Below are positions 11,881-23,238 of a DNA stretch of 64,000 nucleotides, piece by piece. Source of the stretch: Brachypterus glaber (lineage: Eukaryota > Arthropoda > Insecta > Coleoptera > Kateretidae); assembly GCA_958510825.1 (NCBI GenBank), contig OY294050.1:8595340-8659339 (forward strand), in the 5' to 3' direction. The stretch's first letter is position 1. Each line of letters opens with the position of its first letter. The notes below the pieces were generated by a model. It did not search any database, was not told the origin of the DNA, and worked only from the letters and a program-made list of their open reading frames with translations. Both the position numbers and the translations under genes were made by a program.

Positions 11881-12530
11881 TACATAGAGGAAAAGTGAAG
11901 CTTTTTTTACTAGTCTGTAGAATTTACGGACGACGCGAAGCAGAGTCCGGAAACTACAGACGAGTAAAAAAACGCACTTTTCCTCTGAGTGAAACATACT
12001 ATTTTTTCTTCAAGCATCCTATATATATTTTTTAAATATTAATTTTTGAATTTAATTTATTTACTAATAAAGTATGTTTTTTTTATTAAAATAGGCCAAT
12101 AAAACCCTTTCGAAATAAACTTAAACCTTCCTTAGCTCATTTTAAATTTTTTTCGTAGGCTAAATCGTACACTTTTCCCGATTTCGATGGTAACTTGTCT
12201 AATGTAGCATTTGCAATTTCGGAGAGATTTGTAGGTGTATAAACCATATATTCTTCTTCAATCATTTTTAATCAATTTCACACAAGGTTTTTGTACAGAA
12301 TCTCGAGTCGACCACCTGTTTACATAATAAACAAACAAGTTTGAAGTATGGCTGTCATCAAAGTCAAAGAGTGCTGCCGCCAGTGGTTGTTTTGCTAACT
12401 AACTTTTTTTTACGGCGTACAACAATGAACACATTTTTTTACAGTAGATCACTTCTAACTAGTGTGTTCAGTTATAAAATATGAACATTTTAGTACGCTT
12501 GAAGAAAAAGTATATTTTAAAATATAAAAA
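11880..12530 (-). repeat. Diverged inverted copy of the tandem-array unit
   Basis: Reverse complement of array words: TCCGGAAACTACAGACG, TTGTGTGAAATTGAT-like, TACGGCGTACAACAATGAAC and TATGAACATTTTAGTACGCT. It contains the right arm (11965-12077) of the inverted repeat whose left arm is at 5455-5562. Confidence 0.65.
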
Positions 12531-12629
12531 GCCAAAGCCAAAACTAATTGTTTTTTAAATGTGTTAATTTAAAAACGTATTTGGCTACCTACCACTACCT
12601 CCCAAAACTGTAAAATTTTCATATACCTA

Positions 12630-13600
12630 CGAAAGATTCACAATTTTTTCGAAAGCGCTAATTATATAGAAAGCCTAATTCGTTTTTAAAAGATTATTTG
12701 TTTAAAAATTTCACGTTTCTAGTGGGCGCTTTCGTCAAAATTATAAGTTTTTCATATACGGAAAATATACAATTTTGGCTAAAGCGGTATTTCTAAACAA
12801 AGCCAAATTCGTTCTTTAGAGCTTCTTTATTTAAAAACCTCACGTTTCTTGACCTAATTTGCTTGTTATTTATTTTAACTTAACCTAATTAGTTTGAGCT
12901 AAATTACTTGGTGTGCACACGCGTACACTTTAACCAAAATTGTTAATTTTTAATAATTAAATATTTACAATTTTGGCTAAAGCGTTCTTTATAAACAAAG
13001 CCAGATTTGTTTATAAAAGCTTTTTCATTTAAGAATCTCACGTTTCTTGACCTAATTTTCTTGTTTATTCGTATACGAAAAATTTACAATTTTGGCGAAA
13101 ACGGTGTTTCTAAACAAAGACATATATGTTTTTAAAATCTTCATTTGAAAATCTCACGTTTCTTGATTATTTTGCTGGTTTATTATTTTAGCCTAAGCTA
13201 ATTAGCTGAAGCTAAAATATATAGTATCCGCTTTCGTCAAAATTGTAAATTTTTCATATACGAAAAATTTACAATTTTGGCGAAAGCGCAAAGAAAGCCA
13301 AATTCGTTTTTAAAAGCTTCTTTATTTGAAACTCCCATTTTTTGGCGCAATTTCATTCTCATTTATTTTAATTCCAAGCTAAGATGAATTACAAAGTATT
13401 CGCTCCTGTCACAATCGAAATCTTTCTTAATCAAAAATTTTAAATTTTGGCTTTTTAATTTAAAAATCGTATATTTCTTGGCGTGATTTGCTTGCCTTTT
13501 TAAGCTAAATTGATCAGTTCAAATTGCAAAAGGCGCGCTTTCGCCATGATTTAAAATCTTTCATAATAAAAAAAATACACTTTTAGAAAGTGCTAGGTAT
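12630..13600. repeat. Diverged tandem repeats with CGCTTTCGCCAAAATTGT palindromes
   Basis: Several units of roughly 120-250 bp, each with ATACGAAAAATTTACAATTT, a GGCGAAAGCG word (or its mirror CGCTTTCGCC), an AAACAAAGCCAAATTCGTTT block and TCTCACGTTTCTTGACCTAA. The same word occurs near 11459. Satellite-like, without coding. Confidence 0.6.
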
Positions 13601-13759
13601 ATAAAAAGGATAAAAAATCAAGTATATATCAAAAGCTTATTCTTATCCCAAACCAAATTAAATCTACATGAATATGCTTGGTCCTAAAAACCATATTAAT
13701 CAATTCACTTTAATTTAAAGAACCATGATTCTTTAAATTCTTACTGTGTAAACCTTTAA

Positions 13760-13894
13760 GGGCCACTTGCACCAATGCTGGTTTAACTTTAAACTTGGAT
13801 TAAATTGGCGGCTGACCAATCAGAACGCAGCATTTTTAACTTAAACTCGGTTTAGCTGAGATAATCCCGTACCAAAATTTGGTGCAAGTGGCCC
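13760..13894. mobile_element. 135-bp Harbinger-like MITE, copy 1
   Basis: Inverted ends GGGCCACTTGCACCA and TGGTGCAAGTGGCCC, flanked by TAA on both sides (13757-13759, 13895-13897). A 3-bp TAA duplication fits the PIF/Harbinger superfamily. Same length and sequence as the copy at 21561-21695. Confidence 0.75.
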
Positions 13895-13940
13895 TAAAAG
13901 AAATCAGTGCTAAAAATAAATTTTTTCGTGCTCTCTCTAC

Positions 13941-14042
13941 CTTTGTATTTATATTTTCGCACAAAACTTCAAAAATCTTCCAATCCTCCTCGGTGTTTCC
14001 TGACGTCACAGACTCTGCAGCGGCAGGAGCAGATTCTTCCAT
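13941..14042 (-). CDS. Possible first coding exon, 34 residues
   Basis: ATG at 14040-14042 has an in-frame stop nine bases upstream, encodes an acidic N-terminus (MEESAPAAAESVTSGNTEED) followed by WKIFEVLCENINTK, and ends at a good donor GTAGAG (13935-13940) in phase 0. GC content and codon use look coding, unlike the surrounding repeats. The next minus-strand coding exon to the left is the CCDC170-like exon at 5122-5423, which also starts in phase 0, so the two could be spliced over an 8.5-kb repeat-filled intron; this is inference. No family recognised. Confidence 0.45.
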
Positions 14043-15378
14043 AGTTGTTTAGTTTGATTAATTTCTATTAATTTTAAAACAAACATTTATGTTTTGTTAT
14101 AAAAACTAAAAAAGTTTAAATTTGTATTATATTTTTACAGTTAGGTACAAGGATTTGTATACATCGTACGTATTGTTAGGGTCACGTCATCTTCACCACG
14201 ATAATCAATATAACCAAGGAGTTTGGAAGCTATTATTAGGTAGTTGGTACTAAAAAAAGATCAAATCAAATAGAAATTAAAATATATTTCTATATAGGGA
14301 AATCAAATTTAAGTTTATTTCAGAGTTTATTTATTTATCATCAGTGATGATTCATCAGTATCAAGACACTCTAAATACAAGGGGTGTTCAAAAGATAGAG
14401 ACTAATTTATTACAGAAAATAATCTTTGATCAATTTTTTTTTATAAAAATTCTTGAAGGTCAAAAAAGACCAATCAAATAAAAATAACTTTCAAAATTGT
14501 ATGATACATATGTATCCGTATTAAAGGTACAAGTCCTTTTCGAAAAATTACGATTTCAAAAACGTTTTGATATAGAGACTTGAAATTTGGATCAAAGGTC
14601 TTTTTTATTATGTAGATAAACTTTCAGTAGGTACCGATTTTTTTTTGCGGATAAAGGTATAATAATAAAATTAAAACAAAAGTATTAGAAATAACTATAA
14701 TTTATTAAAACAAACAATATATATATATATTTGAAAACAACAAACAATTAAAATTCTTGATACATAATTTTAAAAATGTTTTAAAGAAAGTAAGCTATAA
14801 CATTTTGACATCCATATAATAATTGACTTAATAACGACGCAGTAACAAAATATAAACAAATTTAGATTTATTACAAAGGATCAAGAAACTAAAATACAAA
14901 AAATACATATTTTAGGTATTTAAAAAAACACGGATGATAAAAAAAGAGTTATACCACAGTAAAAATGATTAAAGAGTGAAATATATTTGTAAATCATTTA
15001 AACGAAAAATCTAAATTTGTTTAACTTTTATACTGCATTATAAAATCTTAGATTTTCCAAAAACCAAATTATCGAAAAGTTATTGCGTGAAAGGCATAAA
15101 AATATATTGTACAGTATAGTACAGTCTTGAAAAATAAGAAAACGTATATACAAAAATATATACATGCTAAGATAGTATCTACATATACAGGGTGCTCGTG
15201 ATAAAATTGTCCTTAATTGGAGTATATCTGTAAGAGAACCCTGAAGAAAGTAGTTTGGAGGACATAGATTTTTTTAAGAACTCACTCGTTGGGAAGTAGG
15301 TAAAAGTAGACAAAGAGAGACCTTTAGGTCATATTCACAAAGCAAAACACACAGACATCATGCTCCATCTCATTTATA
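14043..15378. other. Intergenic AT-rich sequence
   Basis: No exon or RNA gene recognised. Contains degenerate element edges (for example GGGTGTTCAAAAGATAGAGA near 14381 and CAGGGTGCTCGTGATAAAAT near 15189) and an (AT)n tract near 14721. Confidence 0.4.
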
Positions 15379-16023
15379 CAGGGTGATTCATTAGACTCTA
15401 TAAAAACTTTGACAACGAAAAGTAGATTTAATTTCATGAATTTTTTTTTATAAACTTAGGTCCTATCTTTATTTGTTCAGAAGTTAAAATGTTTAAGTTC
15501 ATAAACGTAGTAGCCATGATTTAGCAAAAAACTATTATTCTAAATAATCCAACATATAAAAAAAGGTTTGTTTATGTCAATGGGCAGCGCTACATTTAGA
15601 TTAGATAATGAGAGAAGTTCTACAGAGGGGACAAAAGTATAATTATTATTAACTTTTAAAATAAAGTTATGCATATTTTAGGTAAAAATAACATTTTAAA
15701 GAGACTAATGAATACCTAAAATATGCATAATTTTATTTTAAAACAATATTAATTATACTTTTGTCTCCTATGTTGAACTTCTCTCCTTATCTAATCTAAA
15801 TGTAGCGCTGACCATTGACATGAACTATTTTTGATAGGTGATTAATTCAAATGAAATTTACTAAATTTTGTTTTGGTAAATCATGGCTACTACGTTTTTT
15901 CAACTTAAAAATTTTAAAAGCGCTATAACTTCTGAACCCAGAAAGATAGGACCTACCTTTATATGAACATTTCTTCATGAAATTAAATCTACTTTTTATC
16001 GCCAAAGTTTTTACATCACCCCG
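15379..16023. mobile_element. 645-bp foldback element with TA flanks
   Basis: The left arm starts CAGGGTGATTCATTAGACTC and is mirrored at the right end (..CATCACCCCG). TA stands on both sides (15377-15378, 16024-16025). Almost the whole length is two inverted arms of about 310 bp, for example GGCAGCGCTACATTTAGAT against ATCTAAATGTAGCGCTGACC. Fits a Tc1/mariner-type MITE. Confidence 0.75.
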
Positions 16024-16842
16024 TATAAACAAAATGGCGAGGCCCCTCATAACTTTGTTTACCAATATACATAACATATATTCTAAAGGAAATAGAGTTT
16101 TCCATATCGCAACCTAATCCTGAGTAGTTCTATGTATATATAGGTTTAAATTTTTTATCTATTTACATTCTATCAAACATTTTGAAAATTCTGAAGGATA
16201 CATTTTTGGGCACAACCTTAACAGTTTTAATAAAAAGCATATAGCAAATATTATCATAGAAAAAAAAAATCTTGGGAAATAGGCAAGATACGTTTATGGG
16301 TAAACTTAAACCCCCTAAAAAAATAATTAAAAATAAATTATTAGAAAAAAACTATTCTTGCTTGAAGGGTTGGCCCTAAAAAAAATTTTAGTCTGTGCGA
16401 ATAACTTAGAGTCAGAATAGTTTTATTGTTATTTTTTTAAATTTTCAAATGGCCTAAAGTAAATAATGTTTAAATTGCCGTAAACTTATTGTTAATTTGA
16501 ATCCTTCTAAATGTATCTATAAATAACTTATTAATGCTATGCGTAAATGCTTATTATAAATAATAACGGAACTATTTAAAATAACATATAATGTGAACTT
16601 CTTATAATTTTCTGACTCTTAGCTACCCACAGAAAAACATTCCCAAAAAAGTACAAACAAACATTTAAAAATGTATACTATGTAACAAATTTTGAAAGAA
16701 ATATGCACATATCGTTTCTAACCTACTTAAACATATTGCAGAATATTATTGCTAAATTTTACAGTTTTAGAATTTTAATAATTTAATATAAATACACTGA
16801 ATGCAATAAATTATTATATTATAATTTTGATCATTGTAACTA

Positions 16843-17964
16843 CAGTACAACCTCTTTAATCTAGACCCCATGTAATCCGGAGTCCGGTTCCGGATTCCGG
16901 ACGGTTTTCCATTTCGGAATACCTCTATATTTAAAAACATATTAAATTTTTACATATGTATTCCGGACGCACCTTGGTTTAATGTATATGGGTAAATATA
17001 TTTCTAGAGGAACAAAGCTGTCCCTAGCAAAAAAATATATTTCTGCTAAATAAATACGGCTTTTTCTGTTTTCATGTCAAAAAGGATGTTTTATTGTAAT
17101 AAAAGCAACCATTTATGCTTTGTTTTTCACTTTATTTTTGACGCAGGCGTCTATTATTGGTGATTTTATTCTTTTTGCAAGCAAAAAAAAAACGAGAAAA
17201 CCATTTATTTATATCAGAACTGCGGATCGCTTGAACATAAGCTCGCTTTTGATTCTTCAGAAAACAATTACTAGACGATATTTAATTTAAACATAATTTT
17301 TGTCAGTTGTGTAACGGTCAGTTATGTGACATCAGAAATAAGTTCGAGAATTTTAATGTGTGATTCCACATTAAAAAATATGAAAAAAAGTTCCCATGAA
17401 GGTTGGTCCGGAAATGAGCTCTAAGGGAGCTACGACTCTCCTAAAGGTACATCTAAAAATAGTTTTTATTTCATAACTCTGGAACGCTATGAACCACAGT
17501 AACGATTTTTTACATGCCTTAACATTGATAAAGGCTATACTTTTATGTAATTTTCATTTGGTAGTTTTAACCAGGGACGTGAAAAATGGGGGGCCATGGC
17601 AACTTTTTGCCCCCAAACTGTTTTATCTGTAATTTTTTGACATTTTCTCAATAAAATATGATTCTTTAGTTAGAAATACATTAAAAAGGTACTCCTATGT
17701 AATTCCCTAGGTTCAACCGTTTTCGAGAAATTTGCAGTTTTATAGAAATTTTCATATCATTTTATTATTTTTTTTTTTGAAAAAACGCTTAAATACTGTT
17801 TTTTTTTTTGTGAAAACGATCGATGCTAGGGTCAAATTATTGACATATGTTTGACTATTTTAATCATAAAAAATATTTTGGGCATTTTTTTTTTAATTTC
17901 GATCTTGTTTTTTCCTGTAGAAATATATTTACCCATATATATTCGGATTAAATAGATTCTACTG
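16843..17964. mobile_element. pogo/Tigger-like relic with nested insertion
   Basis: Ends CAGTACAACCTCTTTAAT and (mirrored) GATTAAATAGATTCTACTG, with TA on each side, resemble pogo/Tigger terminal repeats. An internal segment (about 16983-17935) is bounded by inverted words TATATGGGTAAATATATTTC and looks like a second element inside the first. The middle (17390-17760) resembles an arm of the element at 47552-48602. Confidence 0.6.
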
Positions 17965-18457
17965 TATATGGATATATAATTTACGCCTCCATATGTAAAA
18001 ATCAAGCATATGATCATATAAGTTGTATCACAAAATATTGTGTCTTTTTATTTCAGCAAAACAAAAACAATATTGTTTCTACAGTTCCCTTTTATAATAG
18101 CTAAGCTAACTTTATAGGAAGATTGTCAATATTTGTGTATATTATACAATAAAATTGTGTATATTATACAATAAAATATCTACTATAAATTATAAAAAAA
18201 TGGTAACATGGTTTTTAAAAATAATATGTATCGTTAAATTATGTAAACTGATCTAAAAAAGTTAAGGATATTGTTAAGAATGGTGCTTTATCTGGGGAAA
18301 AACAGTTTAGGAAAAAAATCATAAAATGTCCGTGATCTCGAATCATTTCTAAAAAAAAACAGATAAATTTAATAAATTCAAAAATATTTATATTCGGGAT
18401 TTAACAATACGTTTTCCTTAATGTAACAAAAGGGAAATTATTTTAGAAAACTGAAAA

Positions 18458-18690
18458 CTAATAGCCAGTAATTCTACCTCTTTTGGCTATAACCGCTTCA
18501 ACTCACCGAGGCATACTTAAAATTAAGCGATTTGACTGATCTTGGTCCAATACATCCCATAACTCCGGAAGACTTGCTAGTTTCCTTACGTCATGAAAAT
18601 GTGGTTGACGCTCAACTACTGCTGTACCAAGCATGTCCCAGGCATGTTCAATACAGTTAAACAAGATAATGGGACAGCGGCGGGCCATTT
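18458..18690 (-). pseudogene. Tc1-like transposase, C-terminal fragment
   Basis: Minus-strand translation gives a WPA..NCIEHAWDMLG block, then LPELWDVLDQDQSNRLILSM and, after an in-frame TGA in place of an Arg codon, VEAVIAKRGRITGY and a stop. This is the end of a Tc1/mariner transposase (the NPIEHAWD region through the SMPRR..AVI..RG tail). The in-frame stop, a frameshift near the WP motif and the absence of the rest make it a dead fragment. Confidence 0.8.
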
Positions 18691-18805
18691 TTTGTTTTTT
18701 CGATAATTTTTTCTCAGAGAAACCAAAATATCCTTAACTTTTTTTCGATCAGTTTATTTCAACTTTTAAACTGAGTTTTATTTACAAATGTATTTTGTAT
18801 AAATC

Positions 18806-18919
18806 AGAGCACTAGATAGGTATGTTTGTTAGGGTAGGTGGGTAGTTTGAGTGGTTCCGTGGTTTCTGTAGTGTGTAAACTACCTACCTAACCTAACAAA
18901 CCTGCCTATCCAGTGCTCT
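18806..18919. repeat. Short foldback element
   Basis: Inverted arms AGAGCACTAGATAGGTATGT and a mirrored GCCTATCCAGTGCTCT enclose GGTAGGTGGGTAGTTT against AAACTACCTACC. About 45-bp arms; no coding. Confidence 0.65.
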
Positions 18920-19109
18920 AGTATAAATTAGAGGAAGTCATCACATGTTCAGTTAGTAGCAGCTCAAAATGGTTACTTTTCCATGAACGTGTTAAAATGC
19001 TTTTTCATTTACCACTTGAGAAAATAAAGTTGGAGTATGTGCTTATATATAGTACATATACTAGACAAAAAATGTGTTAGCAAAAAGTTTTGTTATGTTC
19101 TTATCTAAA

Positions 19110-20068
19110 CAGGGTGACCACAGGTTTTAGAAATTAAGATTCCCTGATTTTTCCCTAATTAAAACTAGAAATTTTCCTGATTTGCCCTAAAAAAAAAAGT
19201 TTTTAAAACCAATATGCGCAAAAAATTGAAACATGCTGTTTCGTATTTGAGTTATGGGCTTTTTATTTTTTTTACTTTTTTTTTGTTTAAAATGGGTTCG
19301 ATGGATTGGTAGACCTTTATATTTCAGAAAAAATCACAAATCCCATAAAATGTAAAAAAATCACTTTATTTCGATAAAAGAGATGATATTTGGCCAAAAA
19401 ACATAATAATATGTACAAATTGCTTTGAAATGTGTTTATTTTTATAACTGGGTGTTGCGATTTTTTTTGTTTCAAATTTTTAAAAATAAACGTCCTACAC
19501 ATTTTTTGAAAAAAAAATTATATAATGTGTTTTATTACACAATATAACATACTACAAGGCATTTTAAAAACATTTTTTATTTGCTACAAAATTGATATTT
19601 TATTGCAATTTAAAGCATTTTTTAACATTGATTGAGATATTTAATTATTTTTTGGACACCCTGTACTTTTTTTCAAAAAAGTAAATATAAACCCTCAATT
19701 CGGACATATAGAAGAATACACTAGAAAAAAAAAGAACTCTTTGGAAAAAATTCTAAGAGCATTTTTTTTCAGCCTTTATTAACCTCATGTGTCAATTTTT
19801 AGCATTTTTACCCCATAAAAAATCCGTTTTATATTTGTAGAGGGGCATAAAAATTGAGAATATTCCTTTATTATCCAGAAACACTCTTTTGTTCCATAAA
19901 CGCCCAATATCAAAGTTTGTATATCCTTAAAAAAACCCTTCACATAAAAATAACAAAGCGCCGGGCGAAATATTTTTTAAAAAATCAAAAAATCAGGGTT
20001 GTTTTTTCACCTAAAGGAACAATTTTAAAGGGTGGGACCCAAACAATTCCGTAGGTCCTGGGCACCCT
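19110..20068. mobile_element. Terminal-inverted-repeat element
   Basis: Starts CAGGGTGACCACAGG and ends CCTGGGCACCCT, partial mirrors of each other. The interior is AT-rich without an intact transposase. It abuts the element at 20071. Confidence 0.45.
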
Positions 20069-20070
20069 AG

Positions 20071-20582
20071 TGTCCAGTATACTCAATGACTATAATTTAT
20101 TTATTTAGACCCAACGTCTCACCCTTCTTGTTGAAGTCCGGCTTTGTCAGTTAGCCAGCAGTTTTATTTCCACCACCATATGTAGTACCTTCCACCCCGA
20201 TTTTACCTCTATCCTACTCTCTCACAAAAAAGGTCATTTGACGCTACTAGCGACTCGCTAGACCAATTATCCAATTAAACTTACCCCGGTACTCCCTCCT
20301 AAGGACATTCAATCGATGGCGCCGTCACTAGGAAGCTGACTTTAAAGATCTAATATGCTTACTCCCCCCCAGGAAAACAGTTCCTTACATATGATCGCTG
20401 TCAGAGTTATAAGATTTTTTTTTAACAACGATTATTTTTATCTGGCACGTGTCAATCTGTTCGTCCAATCGGGACGTTCCATAATTTTAGTCTCATTTAA
20501 ACTAATGTATTTTTATTCAGTCCACATGGAGGGCGAGAGGCGTGGTCTAAATAAAGAAATTATAATCAGTGAGTATACTGGA
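20071..20582. mobile_element. 512-bp element with about 40-bp inverted ends
   Basis: Left end GTCCAGTATACTCAATGACT continues to TTATTTAGACC and is mirrored at the right end (GGTCTAAATAAAG to TGAGTATACTGGAC). The interior is more GC-rich than its surroundings. No transposase. Confidence 0.65.
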
Positions 20583-21560
20583 CACATATCCCACCAATCC
20601 TACATATGGTGGTGACAAATAACGTTCGACCCCATCCAATCATATTTCACAAAAGATTTAGCCACACCCACAAGGTATATGCAGCAATAAATATTTACTG
20701 GGCCGGCTTTAATTTGTTTTATTTGAGTTCTGTGCATCAAGCTATACAAGATAAATACGTATTTAATATAACAAAATTTAATTACGTTCCTGTCTACTAT
20801 TAATCTGTTTTAAATGTAAACATTCTACTATAAATGTGACACCAACTATACCTTCAAAAAAGGTTAATTTTTTATTCTCATGTGATAGCGGGTAAGTTTT
20901 TTTTTTTTTCAACACGCTCATAGAAAACATGGCTTAAGGTCCTAAAGCCGCCACCAACATATTTAAAAAGGAAGAATATTTGTAAAATATCTGTTACTTA
21001 TGGTTTCTTGTTTAACAATGGCTAAAAATTTAACGAACTTTGACGAAAGTTTGACTTAAAAATAATTTAAAAACAAATTTTTAAATTAAAAATTTATTTC
21101 CGCTAAAATTAAAGAAATAAAGCGTGACCACGAATAAAGACAATGATCTTTAGTTATCAGAAAAAGATATCAAGAAATAAAAAGATACATAACATTTTTA
21201 GATTATCCGCCAAAAAGTATATTATGATTAACGTAAAATGTTTCGGGATTATGTTATCTTACCTTTAGATTTTACAGATAAATTATTCTCAAACAAGTGT
21301 AAAAGTAAAAAAAAATAAAGTGAAAGTAAAAATTATCCAAAAAAATTAAATACTTTTTTATTTTTTCATATTTTGGTCCATATTTTTTTATCGGCAATGT
21401 CTCGCATTCATGTAAGATGTAATTTTTTTGTATTGAAAGCCAATAATTTGTTTTCCAATGTATCAGACGAAATTTTCAGTATTCAATAAATCACTTTCAG
21501 TCAACATTCATAAAATAAGAAACGACCCTTTTATTTTACCATTACAGTTTGGAACATTAA
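20583..21560. other. Intergenic sequence, nothing recognised
   Basis: Repeat-like and AT-rich; no exon, RNA gene or clear element boundary seen. Confidence 0.4.
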
Positions 21561-21695
21561 GAGCCACTTGCACCAAAAATGGTTTAACTTTATACTTGGA
21601 TTAAATTGACGGCCGACCAATCAGAACGCAGCATTTTTAACTTAAACTCGGTTTAGCTGAGATAACCCCGTACCAAAAGTTGGTGCAAGTGGCCC
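21561..21695. mobile_element. 135-bp Harbinger-like MITE, copy 2
   Basis: Ends GAGCCACTTGCACCA and TTGGTGCAAGTGGCCC, flanked by TAA (21558-21560, 21696-21698). The interior matches the copy at 13760-13894 apart from scattered substitutions. Confidence 0.75.
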
Positions 21696-22338
21696 TAACT
21701 AAATAAAATTTTTAGCATATTTTTATAAAACATTGTAACGCAGGCTTTTTTTAGAAATTCCAGTCAATGAATAAAATTACAATTAAAAAAAGATCTAATT
21801 CTTTTTTACAAAAAACGAAATTTTTAAATTTTTTATGATAGTTTTTTCATTTTAAAAAAAGTTTAACCCCAATAACTTTTGTTTTTATTTTTAAGGGGGA
21901 TTATTTTTAAAAACAACAGGGATATTTTCCTCATAAAACTTGATTTTTCCTGAAAATTGCAAGTCAATCGGATAATTCATTCTCGAGTTATTGTGTACAC
22001 AAAAATCGTGACATCAGAAGGACGGACGGACAGACGGGCATTTTCAAAGTTTCTTAATTTTTCATGAAACACATTTGTATCCAAGAATTTTCTGTCTAGG
22101 ACGTTTTTTGGCGATTTTGGGAAATTCGAAACACCGTATAATACTAATGTGAATAGTATAAAAATTTAACAATGTTTTTTTAAATTATACAAAATTTTAA
22201 ATTATGGGTATTATGTTCCAAACTAGTAAAATTATACATATTAAACCTATAAAGTATATGTTATACAATACAAGGGGTCGTCCATAAAATACGTCACGCA
22301 AATTGCCCAAAATTGACTTAATTTCTCGCGTTATTAAA

Positions 22339-22972
22339 GGATGTTTAATATGGAGGATACCAGAAAAATTAATACCTGTATGCTCTATTATAACATTATA
22401 CGTACCAAATCTCCTTCATATTTATACAATAAAATACGGTTTCGTTCTGACATACAGAATATTAATCTGAGACATCAGAAAACTCTAACACAGCCTATAC
22501 ACAGGACTGCTACTTTTGAGAGATCATTCTCTTACCAGATTGTTAAATGTTTAAACGCACTGCCCGAACACTTTTATCAACTCTCCAAATATCGCCTTAA
22601 GAAAGAATTACTTGAATTAATAAGAAGCAATAATGTCCTTTGACATTTTGAATATTTTTTAAATTTTGTTATTTTTTCATACTTGATTAGAATCATGAAG
22701 CAAATGAATTATAATATAAAATATTTTCATAAAATAATATTCTTCGAATTCAATCTCATGTAAAACTTATAAAACTTATATTAGTATCTACATATTTTAT
22801 AGGTTAGATGGAAGAACAGCTTCCTGTGGTATGTATGCTGCATTGTGTAGCGTACATATTTTCGGGAAAGCTGAATCTCGCCTTTTCTTTTTACTATTTA
22901 TATGTATTATTTCTAAATTATTTTGTAATGAACAATGAATAAAGACCTTTATTATTTATTATTATTATGTAG
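22339..22972 (+). mobile_element. 5'-truncated non-LTR retrotransposon 3' end
   Basis: Frame 22341-22643 encodes the tail of a LINE reverse-transcriptase protein: SPSYLYNKIRF, then HRTATFERSFSYQIVKCLNA and LPEHFYQLSKYRLKKELLEL, the usual Jockey/CR1-like C-terminal pattern. It is followed by a 3' untranslated part, AATAAA near 22940 and an ATT-type microsatellite tail. Severely 5'-truncated, hence dead. Confidence 0.75.
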
Positions 22973-23048
22973 AGATTTCATATTTTGGCTACCCCCTCCC
23001 CCCCAATAGGAAGGGTGTTAGGGGGTAGCCAAAATATAAAATCTCTAC
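22972..23048. repeat. 77-bp foldback
   Basis: Arms TAGAGATTTCATATTTTGGC and its mirror GCCAAAATATAAAATCTCTA around a C-rich loop. Located at the LINE tail inside the split element. Confidence 0.7.
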
Positions 23049-23238
23049 AGTCTTTAATAACGCGTCGAAACGGGGTATGAAATGTATGAATTTTGGTCAA
23101 TTTTCGTGAAGTATTTTATGGAGGACCCCTAATATAGATACTAAATAAAATATATTAAAAATTTAAATTCAACGATATACAATAAATGTAAAATACAACT
23201 AAAAAAAATGATAAATTTACTACCCTAATAGTTCAAAA

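Larger units (their letters stand above)
22274..23130. mobile_element. Terminal-inverted-repeat element split by a LINE
   Basis: Outer ends GGGGTCGTCCATAAAATACG and the mirrored TATTTTATGGAGGACCCC; the inverted repeats run inward to CGCGTTATTAAAG at about 22338 and CTTTAATAACGCG at about 23052. Between them lie a LINE 3' end (22339-22972) and a small foldback (22972-23048). Confidence 0.65.

Noticed and set aside
13836..13940. Extension of the exon at 13941 leftward as coding
   Set aside because: The frame runs over a consensus donor and into a 135-bp MITE.
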